The notes under the pieces were generated by a model. It was not told the DNA's origin and did not search any database. It saw nothing but the letters and a program-made list of their open reading frames with translations. From positions 8,357,536 to 8,421,535 of the forward strand of contig NC_134524.1 of NCBI RefSeq assembly GCF_027942865.1: 64,000 bases of DNA, read 5' to 3'. Positions within the stretch are counted from its first letter, which is position 1. The number at the start of each line of letters is the position of its first letter. A program made the translations under genes and the position numbers. The DNA is from Odontesthes bonariensis. Taxonomy: Eukaryota; Chordata; Actinopteri; Atheriniformes; Atherinopsidae. This document shows positions 12,047 through 25,000 of the stretch, piece by piece.

Positions 12047-12957
12047 CACAGGGTGCGGTGCCCATTAATAGCTGCATGCAATCTGCTTTCATTCATATTC
12101 ATCAGAGATAAAGCAGCTTTTAAAGTGTTTCTAAGAGCTCCAACAGACAGATCAATACTGCATGCTTAATAGTATATTGAAGGTTAGCTTTCTGCCAAAT
12201 GAGCTCCTACTTTTAACTCTCACAGTTTCCTGATCATATCTGTACTTTCACTCAGTGGTACATTTGCTTAAATGCTACTTTCTGCTTCTTCTTGAATACA
12301 ACTCAAAGTAAAGTCCAGTATTTTCCACTTCTTTGCATTTCCACAACAGCACCTGTTACATGTTGTTTTTTGCAAATTACGATTCACACAAAGAATGTGA
12401 TGTTCTGTACCCAACAGCTTGTACAAGTACAGCTGAAACAATTACTCCTGTAAACAGTTACAAAACATACAGGAAATCGGCCTCTATTTGATGGTTGTTT
12501 CAAGCATTTCTCATTATTTTCAGAACTTCCAATAACCAAGCAATCTATTGATTGGTGACGAAAAATAATCTGAGGATTAATCAACCATTAAACTAATCGT
12601 GATTAGCAGCTGGGTTCAAACTAGCTAAAATCCCCCCCACCTCAGCAACTACATCACCAAGATCCTGCTTTTACATTGAAGGAGGTGAAGTGATAATCTA
12701 ATCTTGGTATATGACAGTACAGTCACATATAGAAGTATATTCTTTTCATCCATTCCCTCTTTTACACAGAATATGTGAAAATAAAACACAAAACTGTCAG
12801 AAATGTGCTCAACTTGCCTCGGTTTACAGTTTATCTGAAACCCGACAGGCAGCTCCAGTTTCAATGCCTCATTATGAGCACAACATTATGATGTAAGATT
12901 AATTTTTCTATGCAACTAAACATGTAACTATTTTGATGGAACTACTCATGTAACTAT

Positions 12958-13020
<63 letters not shown>
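12958..13020. repeat. Poly-G homopolymer, 63 bp
   Basis: An uninterrupted run of 63 G on the plus strand. Its true length is probably uncertain because such runs are difficult to sequence. It could fold into G-quadruplexes. Confidence 0.97.
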
Positions 13021-13021
<1 letters not shown>

Positions 13022-13822
13022 GAAAGACCTCCCCTTTCTTACAAAATAGCCAGTTACATGTCCCTGTAAGCAGAAAGAAATGACACCTCCCTTAGAATTT
13101 CCATGTGGTTCTTTACTTGAGTGCTTTTACAAAGTGATCTAATACTTTAAAAAGTACAAAATACTAACTTTTCAAGCTCTATTTCGATTTTTCATCTTTA
13201 ACATGTTAATTTGTCCTTTATGGGATTTTAAATGACCTTTATAGCCAAAATCTTGCTCTTTTAAAGGCCCAGATGCGTAGTTTTTAAACAATCTTTCAGG
13301 CTACAGCTTTTGGTATAGTTTGGAAGGGTGTGCGGTGCTCGTGCAGGAGATGGAGACGTCAGAGCGCGCGCAGTCGGAAAGTTGAATGGAGAGCGGCGAC
13401 TGACAGGTTAATCTGAGCTCCCATCTACTACAACACTGCACATCACTAATCCCTGCGACTCTGTGGATAAACGATCAGGTACATGTCTGTGTTTACAAGT
13501 CGCGCTACCAAGAAGAGGAAGCGCCTTTTTGCTTTTTTGAGAGTGAAATAGAGTCTGAAGATTCAAATAGAGGCATAAAAGCTTATCTGAATGTAGCTCA
13601 GTGTTCCCAATGAAACAACCAGAATAATAGGTAACTTATTCAGGCGTAAAGTATAAAGTTTGACGGGCAGTTTTCAATAACAGCAGCTCGCAAAAAGTTT
13701 ACAGCATAAGCAGGAACCCTCCCACTGACACACCTCCCTCTGAAGCTGTGTGAATTCAGAAAACTGCAGTCCTGAAAAGATTAAACCTTCTGATTTCTGC
13801 TCAAACAAGTAGCTTTACATAC
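13021..13822. other. Non-coding stretch with a small CpG-rich patch
   Basis: Mostly AT-rich. At 13330-13480 there is a GC-rich patch with GAGCGCGCGCAG and several CpGs, followed by CGATCAG|GTACAT, which resembles a donor on the plus strand. The only frame there is 11 codons. It could be an untranslated first exon or an old repeat; nothing decides between them. Confidence 0.35.
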
Positions 13823-14050
13823 CCGGTGAAGTGAACGCGTAGAGTGAAAACGGAGGAAAGATATATTGTAGACACTTTTCCAGCAGAAACGCCCCGATCC
13901 GCTCTTCATGCACCGTCCTTGTCGCTTCTCTCATTAAATTTGCGCCTGACTGCGTTGCCGCTGCGTTGCCGCTGCGCTGCCTCGTCCTGCACGTCCTGCT
14001 CTGACAGCGTGGGGAGGTTTCCGTGGCGCGGACAGGCTGAACTTTAAATA
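13823..14050 (-). promoter_or_regulatory. Candidate promoter and first exon of a minus-strand gene
   Basis: Read on the minus strand, a TATA-like TATTTAAA (14050-14043) is followed by a CpG-rich stretch with GCAGCGGCAACGCAG. It ends at a reasonable donor, CACCGG|GTATGT, with the exon ending at 13823. A short ATG frame inside (MKSGSGRFCWKSVYNI...) runs to the donor but looks unremarkable. This would be a plausible start for the minus-strand membrane gene ending at 7.67 kb, about 6 kb downstream. No intervening exons were recognised, so the link is inference. Confidence 0.3.
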
Positions 14051-15360
14051 GGCTGCCCTAATCCCTGGAGCATGGTGAAGCTGGGCACGCCTGCCTTCCT
14101 TCGCCCTCCCCTTTTCTCTCCCCCTTTAACTCCCAACCTTCCTCATTCTCTGCTGTCGACCTGCATGCTTCCTGCATGATCTGCATTGTTTTGCCTCCAT
14201 GGGATCAAAAATAGAAACTGCTTTATTGATAGCAGCTAATGCTCAATTTTGCCTTTTTACTATGGCGATTTGACAAATCAAGACTCCTTAGGCCTAATAA
14301 TCACGTTATGGCAGCAAATTTAATAGTCCTTGTTATCGAGCTCTTATTGTCTCCTTTAAAGATTTCAAATGTCAGGATTGAATACATGACAGTAACCCTG
14401 GAGTAGTTTATGTTGTTTAAATAGTCTGAAATGATAAGTACTTCTGTAAATAGTCTATATGAAGTTAATTTCCATGTCCTATCCAGGCAAAAACCAAAAT
14501 TCCGTGGAGAAAACGAGGTGAAGTAACTTTCAGTCATGCATAGCTCCCATCTCAACATTTAACCACAAACAAAACGTCAGCATGACCTTCAGAGTAAAGT
14601 CTCATTATTGGGTAACTGTCCAACAGCAGCTGCATGATGGTATGTGTTAACACTTACAATACAGACACCAGTCTGACTCACCATGAATTTTCAATATATT
14701 TCAGTTGATTTCTCAGAAATGCATCTATACCACCTGCATACCCGGTATGCCATACCGGCTTGCTCTGCTTCAGTGTATTTTCTTCAAAATATGAAATTGT
14801 TTTCCAGGAATAAGGGATTTGCAGAGTAGCTTCCTTCAGGCTTCAGCCCAAATTAATCAAGCGGGTTTCAGACTTGTGCCTTCATACATAGAACAGTTCT
14901 AGCAAGAAGGACTGTAGCCCTCTGTGGAATAAACTGAAGCTGGGTGTGTGTCAGTAAACCAAATATTTGTCATTTAGTTAAAGCCAAGCACAAATAAATG
15001 GACAGGGAGACCTGTTTTTGGTGCATTTATGTGTAGTTATGATAATGCATTAACATCGACCTTTTTAAAAGCAACAAGAGTGACGATTAAGGCTTGTAAT
15101 AGTTCCAAGAGTTTCACTTACAGATTTCATTGCCCCAATAAATCTCAGGTGAAACAAACATGACTGAGCGAGCTTATTCACGTAGTGGAAAAAAAATACA
15201 GAATTATTTCATAAAACTGTCCTGCGACTGTGATGAAAACCATGTAAGCTCAGCATCTGGAGTAAGAGTTTACATCTAAACTCTGACATTTTGCATTTTT
15301 TTTAACCTCATTTGATGTTTGTAATCTTAAAAGAGTTCAGTGTCTTCATCACCTTGTCAC
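14051..15360. other. No gene recognised
   Basis: AT-rich sequence with pyrimidine-rich patches near 14.1 kb and only short chance frames on either strand. Confidence 0.5.
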
Positions 15361-16745
15361 ATGGAATTTATGAAGGCAACCGGACTTCTTTTCTTGGTTC
15401 CTGTAGCAGTGAAGGCTTCTTCACCTCTAACTTTGGTTGGCAGGTTCAAGCTTATAAATGGCTGTGAGGGAGGATCTGAAAGATAGCAATCTGCCTTTTG
15501 TGGACTGTGTGGTGCACGTTGATGAGGACTGAAGTCTTATTCAAGAGTAAACCAGAAACCTACACACACATCTTTGACTCACATCCATCAGAACTCCGCC
15601 CTATCAGGCTGAGAATGTCCCAACAGAGCCCAGCAATAAGTTAGCTTTTAAGTACTTGTTCGCATGATTATGATGGCTGCCTCACATCTCCTGCATTTGT
15701 TCGGAGAGTTGGGAGTGCCAATTCTCGAAAATTAACACCATGCGTATGCAAGATGCAATATGGCGGTGGCTGGTTTGGGAGCATATGTGACAAGATATCC
15801 AATATCCCTGATTTAGAGGAATCAAAAACCATCTGCAATGCTGGAAAGGTCACTTTTCTGAGATACTAACCTCCCTTATTGTCTCCATGTTCATTGTGCT
15901 CATCCGGCAAATCCAAAAGTTCAATAAGATCGGAGTTCGCTGGTGGGCCTCCAAGTGGAACGTGATTTGCAGACAAGTCCATGAGCAATCACACCAATAA
16001 CAGAACTGGTTGCATATGTGAGCTCGAGGATAAAAAGTCAGTGTATTTTTTGCCTACAACCCAACAAAGCACTTCAAATCTGTGGACACTCAAACTCTGG
16101 TTCTTTGTCAAGTTAGCTTAGAAATCTGGAAAAACAACACGCCATCATCAAACAGAGGAAATGTGTCAACAGTGTCTGAGGAACCTAGAAGGATCTTCTC
16201 CAAACACAAAATCCCATTTTAGTTCAAACCCAACAACAGCCTTGTACAGAAACTGGTTCATCTGAAGGACGAAACACTGACCAGGGAAACTGAACAATTT
16301 CCCAACAGCATGGCACAACACAGGACAATTTTGTCCAGATTCTTCACAGGGAATGAAGATGGTTTGAGAGAAAAGAGAATAAACGGGTAAAACAAGCTTT
16401 ACACAGAGGTCTCTTCAGATGTCAGCTACCAAACTCTTATAATGCCGCCTTGACTCTCCTCCCTTTGGCTGTTTCCTAATCATTCACAACTTGAGTCTGA
16501 CCGAAACATGTCACATGCTGGTCAGGCAGGTGCAGTTAACAGCTTACAGTTGACAATGACCTTAGCCCACAGGATGGTGGATCAGTGACACATAGGTGAC
16601 CTCAACCGCCCTCAATGAGCGGACAACAACAGCTTAAAAGAAACTCATCACAAGTCGGGTTGGAACTTGAGCGTTTCTGTTAAAAGGCGAAATGTCTTCA
16701 AGAACCCAAAACAAGGACCAGTTGCCTTCATTTCAAACATTTAGA
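15361..16745 (+). mobile_element. Decayed Penelope-like retroelement fragment
   Basis: The plus strand between about 15.9 and 16.45 kb still reads as the C-terminal part of a fish Penelope-like element. It has a stretch resembling EEPRRIFSKHKIPF, then FKPNNSLVQKLVHLKD, then the segment ahead of the terminal non-coding part. The right end carries the familiar tail around 16680-16740, AATGTCTTCAAGAACC then CCAGTTGCCTTCATTTC. A related tail appears in reverse orientation at the left edge (about 15361-15450, minus strand GTCCGGTTGCCTTCAT), so the ends are inverted, as this group is known to produce. The element is old and broken in many places. Family assignment rests on remembered motifs. Confidence 0.65.
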
Positions 16746-18189
16746 GATATATGCATAAGTTAATAAAGGTACACACAGGACTCTGAGTTGTTTTATGGTG
16801 TTTCTGATACATGTGAAAGCTTTAGCACTATTAAACGCTGAAAGGAAACACCTCAAACGTCACTCTTACGTTTTTACTGGTGAACCAGCAGTAAGGTCTC
16901 CATAAGATGGGGGGAGGAAAAACAAAGCACTGGTAAGCGTGAGACTCCAGTTTGATGTCATATACTGTATCTTATTTATTTAATAGTAGGGCTTTCCTTC
17001 TGGTAGAGGGTGGCACACTTTCATGTGGTCATTTGCTGAAATAAGTTTAGATTTTTTTGGTATCTTTGGTTTAGTTTGACAACATTTTATTCTGGGAACT
17101 GTCCCCTTTATCTCTATGCTGATAGTGTTATTGGTTAGTTTTGACAAAGCCATTCCAGGTCAATACATGCACATTTATCAACCACAGAGTCCCTAAACAA
17201 GTTTGTTTTAAAAGAATTTCAAAGGTGAAAAGAAGTTTGAAAACGGTCATTTAATTTGCTAAATGTTGGTTTCTTGGTAAGTGATATCAGAGACAGAAGA
17301 GACACCAGATTTATTTAAGTAGCTACAGAACAATAGAGCAATGATGGGAAATAGAAAGAGGGGCTGGTGGAAAGAGTTGGGACCAGCAGGACCTGGAATC
17401 AGGAGAGGTGATAAATGCATGTAAACTGAAAATTCATTCATTCATTCATTTTCCATATTTTACTCTGGTTCACAAGAGATCTGGATCCTATCCGAGCTAC
17501 CGCCGAGCGAGAAGCAGAGTCCGTCAGAGGGGAAACGAAAAGATAAACAACACGAGCAGCTATGCACACTATAACCTGGAAATCTTACGTGTGAATGTGG
17601 CAGAAATCAGTCAGCAGAGCAGAGCAGGTAACACGGTCAGACTGATAAGCTCCAGGGCTGAAATTTGATCAGAGACCATTGATCTTGTCAACAAAGAACT
17701 CCAGATAATTGCCACAGTCATCAGTAGAGGTGGAATGTTAATAGTATTAAACAAGAATCTGTGGCCGTGCCTGCTGTTGTTGATAAGGGCAGAGAAATAA
17801 CTTTGCATCTTTGAATTGATGCCGCGTGGCCTATGGCTCCTTAATGTGACGGTAGCAAATTAAAGAGGCTTTTTGCTTACCATCTAAGCTCATCCCTTTT
17901 GTAATCAATATAGTTGGCCTATGGCCTTTATTTAAGGCTTATTAGGAGGGGGGGGCTGTTCATTGGTTGCAGGGATTTGGTCCGATAAAAATGTATGTGA
18001 GTTCTTAGAGTGTGTTTGATCGTGCTGGTCTAAAATCAACTTGGAAATAATATATGAGACAGTAGGAGTGAATCAGAAAGCTGCTCCTGCGCTGTGACCT
18101 GCTCACACATGTGCACTTCAGTAAGAACTAGAGCTTCTTAAGTAAAATTAAACATTTTATTAACGTAATACATGAATTATGGGGGAAGA
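16746..18189. other. No gene recognised
   Basis: AT-rich unique-looking sequence. It contains a short (ATTC)n run near 17435 and no frame with family resemblance. Confidence 0.5.
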
Positions 18190-18540
18190 GTAAGTTTTTA
18201 TTTATATAGCGCATTTCACACCACAGGCAACTCAATGTGCTTTACATAAAGACAAGGCATTTAAAAGAACAGCATAAAGCAGCAATTTAAAGAGAAAAAA
18301 ATAGAATAAAAATTAAAAACACAGTTAAAAGCAATCAAAGATGAGGGGAAAAAGAAAGATATAAACTCAACCATAAGCACACCGAAAGAGAAATGTTTTT
18401 AACCTGGATTTAAAAGTGCTTACAGTTGATTTCAGTTCTGCTGGTAGTTTGTTCCAGTTGTGTGCAGCATAACAGCTAAAAGCTGCTTCACCGTGTCTAG
18501 TTTGAACTCTGGGCTCCAAATGTGTTTTAAAGACTCTGTA
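18190..18540 (-). repeat. 3' fragment of an L2-type LINE (minus orientation)
   Basis: The plus strand begins TTTATTTATATAGCGC with GTGCTTTACATAAAG soon after. This is the reverse complement of the common teleost LINE tail ending in a TATATAAATAAA motif. The sequence to about 18540 matches the usual C-terminal coding remnant of such elements (for example the region around TTCTGCTGGTAGTTTGTTCC). Decayed. Confidence 0.6.
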
Positions 18541-18545
18541 CCCTC

Positions 18546-18835
18546 TTTAGAATAATTATATCCAGATTTGAGCAGTGTAACTACTGTAGTTTCCATACAG
18601 GACCTAGTTTAGGGTGATCAAAATGGAAAAAATGCAGTGAAATGGCCCTGTTCTGCATTTTTACAAATCAGAAAAAGGTTTCACAAATCCCAAACAAGGT
18701 TTTAATGAATCTATAGCCACTTTAGAATAATTATATCCAGATTTGAGCAGTGTAAGTATTGTAGTTTCCATACAGGACCTAGTTTAGGGTGATCAAAATG
18801 CAAAAAATGCAGTAAAATGGCACTTTTTCCATCCA
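18546..18835. repeat. Two tandem copies of a dispersed repeat (175-bp period)
   Basis: The motif TTTAGAATAATTATATCCAG starts at 18546 and again at 18721. Both copies continue through CCATACAGGACCTAG and AAAATGCAGTGAAATGG or a close variant. The same family occurs in opposite orientation in fis1 intron 1 (about 45195-45345). Class unknown; no coding content. Confidence 0.8.
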
Positions 18836-19031
18836 TTTAATTCGCAAATCGGATGCCAACTTCAGCGTCGTGTCTCTGGGCTTGATGTGGCGCTCATGTA
18901 ACACCCTCACATTTAAAATCACTGCTCCACCCCTGATTAAACGCATCTGTTAACAAAGAGTTTTCATAGTTTGCAAACCACACATAGACTTTGGAGATCA
19001 TTACAGTTCCAGATTTACTTAAAAAGAGCTC

Positions 19032-19069
19032 ATTTCTGCCCTGAAGCCATTAAGCTTCAGGGCAGAAAT
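19032..19069. repeat. Perfect 16-bp inverted repeat (hairpin) with 6-nt loop
   Basis: Left arm ATTTCTGCCCTGAAGC and right arm GCTTCAGGGCAGAAAT are exact reverse complements around CATTAA. Part of the loop and right arm (CCATTAAGCTT) is repeated 20 bp further on, which suggests a template-switch duplication. Confidence 0.9.
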
Positions 19070-20934
19070 TAGCCATTAAGCTTCCTGCTCCATATCCCCA
19101 TGACCCAGTTTCACTGCATCATTTTTAGTGTTAAAACAGTTTTTAAAGTCAGAGTTAGCTTAGTTTTGAAACTTTTTCTGTTTCCCGCTCTCTCGTCTTC
19201 CTTTTTGACACAATTCACCGCTGACTTCTGTTTCCTTGCATTCGGTTCTGTTATGAGGAGATGGCTCTCACGTGTATTCTGGTCTGTTATATTCCTGCAT
19301 CACACCTGGTTTTCAGTTACTGATTGCTTCACCTGCTCCTTGTGTGAAATCACCTCTGTCTGTATGGACTCCCCAGGTTTTCTTGCCAGATTGTCCTTGT
19401 AGCCCCTCCGTATCAGCCAGCCCTGGGTTTTCTCCAGAGTTTTGTTTCTTCTTACCATTCCTGCCTTGGTAGCACCTTTTATTTGTTTTGTTTTTTTATC
19501 AAGTTTTCCTCACCTGCATGTCTTCAGTCTCCTGTAAGTCCTTTACCTCCTTTCGCGATGGCCACGAATCATGACACAAAAGCTACGCTTGTTATTTAGG
19601 CTGACAGTGATCAATGTGTTGAAGCAGCTAATCAGTCATCTACTGATGAGTGATAAGTTATATCTTCACAGGTTGCCTCACAGCCGCTTCGAAATCTCTC
19701 CGGAGTGTGCATATGCACTCTAATACTCCACAGATTTACACCTGTGGATGTGGGTGAAGGACAGACATGCCTCAGTTGGACACTGTCTCTAATTTTAAAT
19801 CTCTGTGATGATTAACTACAGGTACAGCAGACTTGGTCTTGATTTACGTCAATCAAACACTTTAAAACAAATGTATCATGGCCACAAACAGTAGAAAGTT
19901 TAATTTGATTAAAAAACTCTGAACGTGTTACTTCTGGACCTCTACTCTAAATAGAACACTTAATGTACCTGATGCCTATTCATCTAAACTAAAAAACCTG
20001 AGAAATGGCCTTTTCTTTCTTGTCAAATGATCCCTTTACAATGTCACCTCAGTGCATTCACATGCTCATTCCTGTCCTTGTAAGGTGACGAGTGTCCATG
20101 CCTGTCTCACGTTCGCTGGAATATGATTATGAGGCAACAGAGTAGCTTCCTGTGAGCACACGGGGGGAAGTTCAGATATCAGGGGCTAAAAGCACTTCCC
20201 TGCCCCATTGGCCTTATGTGCCCTCGTGATATCAGACACCGCGAGCTGGCAGGCACCCTGAGTGGAACCTGACATTGTCATGTTATTGACATCATCCCAT
20301 GTGAATTATTGTTCTTCCGGTAACTAAATCCTGCCGCTGCTGCTGCTCCACTGGCCAAGAGACAGAAATACAACAGGGGTTCAAAGTTAGATCAATGGAT
20401 CTTATCCACAATCAAGAAAAATTAAGTAAAAATTACATTTGCTTTGGGGGCAGAGACCACAGTCTCAGATTTCAGATTGTCCTCAGATGAAGCAGACTAA
20501 AAGGCGTCCTGTTGACTGAGCTCAAGTATAATCTTGTATTTTTTTTGTTGTTTTTTTTCTAATTATATCTGATAAATTTTACAAGGTAAGTTGTAAAATG
20601 TCTTGACTTGTTGACCGTCTTTATGACCGCACAGCCCAACTCAGCACAGGCATAACAAGCAATAAATGAATGCATATGGCTACTTGCCAGGAAGTCCTGA
20701 CTGATTTCTTTTCTTTAACTAACTTCTCTTGTGTTGTCATTGAAAGTCATTAACCTGCGCCAATAATTAATAATAATTAATAGAGCAGCAATGGGAACCT
20801 GTAAGCTTTGTGGATGTGTAGTCGCATTTAGAACGAAATTTAAATCCATTCGACTTAAATTTTCCCTTTTTATTTTTGTTTTTTTCACCTAAAGTATTTT
20901 AATTCTGGAGAGAAATGAGGACAGATGAGATGAG
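19070..20934. other. No gene recognised
   Basis: AT-rich sequence. A GC-richer patch at about 20150-20350 (including GATATCAGACACCGCGAG and a (CTG)n-like run) shows no coding frame and could be a conserved non-coding element. Confidence 0.45.
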
Positions 20935-21225
20935 TAAAGTCTCTTCAGTCATCTCCTCAGCACTTAAATTAGGAGTATTTAAGTCCAGGTTGAAGACACA
21001 CTTATTTTCAGTTATATTTGATTAAAGCTCCAAATCCAAAGCTTGAGTTTCAAAACTTAATCACATTTCAACTTCTGATTTTATCTATTGTTCTTATTTC
21101 TTTATTTTTTGTTTAAAATTTAAATCATGCTTTTCATTTCTACTGTTTTAATGTCTCTGTAAAGCACCGTGAATCACCTTGTTGTTGAATTGTGCTGTAC
21201 AAATAAACTCGCCTTGCCTTAAAAC
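20935..21225 (+). repeat. 3' end of a CR1/L2-group LINE
   Basis: Reads as the very C-terminus of a LINE polyprotein (TTTAAGTCCAGGTTGAAGAC encodes FKSRLKT). A 3' UTR follows, ending GTGCTGTACAAATAAACTCG and CCTTGCCTT, the usual tail of this teleost group. Only the last 300 bp remain. Confidence 0.7.
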
Positions 21226-22025
21226 AGGCGTTCAAATTAGACAAGAAATTGAAAATTCTGTATAACTAAAGCTAAACTGTATAACAGCAGGAGCAAACCA
21301 GTCTAGTCTCCCATGACTGGTTTTTGGTAGTTTTCCCCCCTCTGGTCCTCTCTCTGCTCCTTCAGACCACATTCCCACACCCAGTTTGTCAATTTTGTTG
21401 CGTGTGTCTTTGAAGCCGGGGCTGACTGGCTGAGGTCGCTTATGGCTGGTTCTACTCCCTGTCAGCCCCTCAGGCACTTTCTTCTGGGAGAGCTTCTTCT
21501 ATAAGTGCATTATGTCACTTTTCATGTATCTGGAACATGCTCTACTTTTTACACTGGTGAGAAACAATTCACACCTATTGCTCCTGCTGATTACGTTACG
21601 CCCGAAGGAGAGAAGGTGTTTAATCACAGCCCCCTACATACCATACAATGAGCTGATAATACTGCCTGTAGTAAATCACAGGGCAAAGAGCGGCAGTCAG
21701 TCTTTACCTCTCAGCCTCTCTGCTCAAATCAGTAGTAGTAGTCAGTAGTTTGTGAATAAAGCAGTTAAAAAAGTTAAATCATCAGAGGAATTAATTTTTT
21801 TATTATAGAATCTACATAGATAAAAATAGGACCTGTTCTTTAAACGTTCTTTAGCTTATCTAGTAAAATAAGCTTGTTTTCATTATTCAAATTACATGTT
21901 TTAATTTGAATAATATATATAAATATATTAAAAGCAACTTAAGAATTTAATTTTTAGAGAATACATTTAAGTATGGGTTTTGAAGCTGATTTAACCAAAG
22001 TTTTCTTAGATTTAGAAAACTAACA
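21226..22025. other. No gene recognised
   Basis: AT-rich non-coding sequence without an identified repeat. Confidence 0.45.
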
Positions 22026-22068
22026 GTTAGCAGCTAGTTTAAAATAAGTTGCTAAACTAGCTGCTAAC
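22026..22068. repeat. Perfect 16-bp inverted repeat with 11-nt spacer
   Basis: GTTAGCAGCTAGTTTA pairs exactly with TAAACTAGCTGCTAAC. No element boundaries were recognised around it. Confidence 0.85.
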
Positions 22069-25000
22069 TTTTTTAGCTGCTATATCATCATGATTAGATC
22101 TGCTGCTGCCTTTTATTATATTGATTAGAATAGGAAACTTTTTTTTTTTTACAGCCAACACCTTGGTAATTTGGCTTTTGTTAAAGCTAGGATTGGCCTC
22201 TGTATTGCTTACAGAACTTGAATGTTCACAGTTAATAATACTCTGACAAGGTATCAAAAGGGCTTTCAATGGTTTAAAGTCCTGCCATTATTATCCTGCT
22301 GTAATTATGTAAACCAGAGACTGTTTTTGCATGCATACGTCATTCCTTATCATCTACAGTTCTGTGCTGCGGTCTAAAATTTACCAAAAGGAACTTTTTT
22401 CCAGACCTTTATCACCAAACTATTAGACATTTCATAGCAGGAAATGCAGTTTTCAGGTATGTTAGTTAGTCATGATTTATTCATGCTGGTTCATTTCCAA
22501 GGTCTACAGGTGCAGGAAAATGAATGTGATTTATTACACCTGTGCTTGTCATGCTGCAACAAGTCGAGATCTTTTATTGACTTGTAGTTTGACATATGTA
22601 TTGAAATGGCCCACTAAGCACCATTTTAACAAGGTACTGATGTGAAACATCTGCATCTTGTAATTAACTGATATGAACTGCAAACCTTTAAAGTTTTGTG
22701 ACTGTATCTGTGAGGATTGTGACACTATTGCACTGCCAAAATCTGGCCACAAACATCCCAACATGCACCCTCCAAATTATTTGCTACGATATAATTTCAC
22801 AAACCCTAACCCAAACACACACAGAGTAAAAAGGCAAAAAACAATATTATACACAGCAGTGAAGGTAGTGGTTGGTTTTGCATTTAAATATAAAAAGACA
22901 ACAGTTGGCTTTTTTCTGAGGCTGCTTTCTTTGTGCCTCATAAGGTCTGCATGCAGAGCGAGTTCCTCTCTACACGTCAGACCAGTTATTCAACACGTTC
23001 TGAACATATATATTGGCTTTAAACAACAATGCTATCAAGAAAGAGGTGACACTATGTCTTTTTGGTAATGTGCAGTTCAGTGTCGAACATCACGTCTAAA
23101 GATTACACGACATCACAGAGCCAGGAACATAAATCCCGTCAGTCCCGGTTCTTACTTTAGAGACAAATTGCTTTTTGAAACGAGCAGAACTCAAAATATA
23201 ATTCCCACATTGTGATATCTTATGGATATTTTGGTGGTACCCTGTTCCAAAATGCAATTCCCGTTTGAATATTTATTTTCGGTTACAGTGTTGTAGCAAT
23301 TAATGGAACGTGTTTATTGCACATGTGAAAAAGCCACAGATGTGACCAAAGATGCTGATATTCCAAGTGAAGTCCATTGATTGTGGTCATGCTGACTGTT
23401 GCTGAATGTGCCTGACTGTCTACTTTGTGGCTTGGCTTGGGTTATTCACTGTGTGGCTGACAAAATTACTGGGTGTTGGACACTGCTGAGCAATCATTTA
23501 CGTCTGTCTGGGTTGAAATTTGTGTTTGGCCAACAGTTACGGCATGACTGGTACCTTTAAATTACACTCGGCTGTGGTTGTGGGCATGTCGAAGAGATCT
23601 CATTCAAGATACAGATAAGAGAAATGAAAGAGAACATAGCTCTAGAAACAGCAGGTTAATTAAACATTATATCATTTTCATCATACGAGTCATTTGTGCC
23701 ATCAGTCCAGTCCATACTGGCCAGTCTCCCCAATGTTTTCTGTTTTCAGCCTCCTCTTTGTCATGTTAGTTAAGCCTGAATGGTTTCCAGGGAAAAGGCA
23801 GATTTAACACAAGAACTTTATGCTCAAATTCATGCTCAAATAACTGGCTTTTCCCCCTCTTTTCAGTTTTTTTTTTTTTGGAACCTCTTTCTGGCTTTAA
23901 AGTCTCCCTCAAAGCATGTGTGGACTTGCACCATACCACCCTCAATTCTTTTAGTCTGGCTACGATTTGCATGAGAAGTGCCCAAGACGAGAACAGGCCC
24001 CCTTTCCCATTTTCCTCCTTTTGTCCCACTGTTCTTTTATTCCAAATTCTTCACACTTATTCCTCTTCCTCACTTTGTGCTGTTCATTATATAAGAGAGC
24101 TGCACAACACTGGCCAGGCAGTTACCAAAGAAGGTCACACTGTTGGTCGCAGCCACAAAATTCCCCCTCCCTGTTCTGGAGGCATGTGAACACAAAAAAC
24201 AGCATGAAATTCTTTTTTCGAGAGTTGCGACGCATTCAGAACTCAATGTACCAAAAAGTTATGATTACATCTTGTGGCACACAGGGTCCCCACTCCGGTT
24301 GAGGCTATTTCTGAAAAGGGTCAAAATTCCTTTGTAAACATTTATTAATGAGACAATGAGGCTACTGAAGCATTTATCCGCACTGACAGAGAGGCTTCCC
24401 TCTTGCTCTGCGCTGAACCACGGGGTTATTTGGCCTCTGTAAAGTGGCACTGTCTATATTTACCTGTATGTTTCTCCTCAACAGGCTTTTAACTTAAAAG
24501 TTAGGTAACAATTACCACGAAGCTGTTCCATGGCAACAAAGGATTATAAGCTTAACCTGCACCTAAACTAACAAAAACTACCCTGGTGGAGAATGCTGTT
24601 TGTGCAGCTGCACTGTCCACAGTGTCCACAGGGGACGCTCTGACCTTTGACCTTGTCTGGAGGCACAATAATCCTGTTAGAGCTGGCTGTCTGATGCATG
24701 GGCACAGCATGAGATGAGTAATTGACAGATTCTTGAGAGTGATTGAGCAGAACTCCCTCAAATGTATAATCAGGGTTAGTGAATGGGTTCAGTTGGTGCA
24801 AAGGTTTTTTTATAAATAGCTCTTTCTGTGTTTGCCTTTCTTGCAAATCTGAATTGTAGCGTGCAGTCGCAGCCCGTCTTGGTCAGCATTTCTCAGGCAA
24901 CAAAAAGAATGTAATGCAGACCAGAAGGCTACCGCTTCCAAACATCTTCCCCTGCAATACACTGGAAATGTTGTCACTTTTACTGAAAAATTACCAGGAA

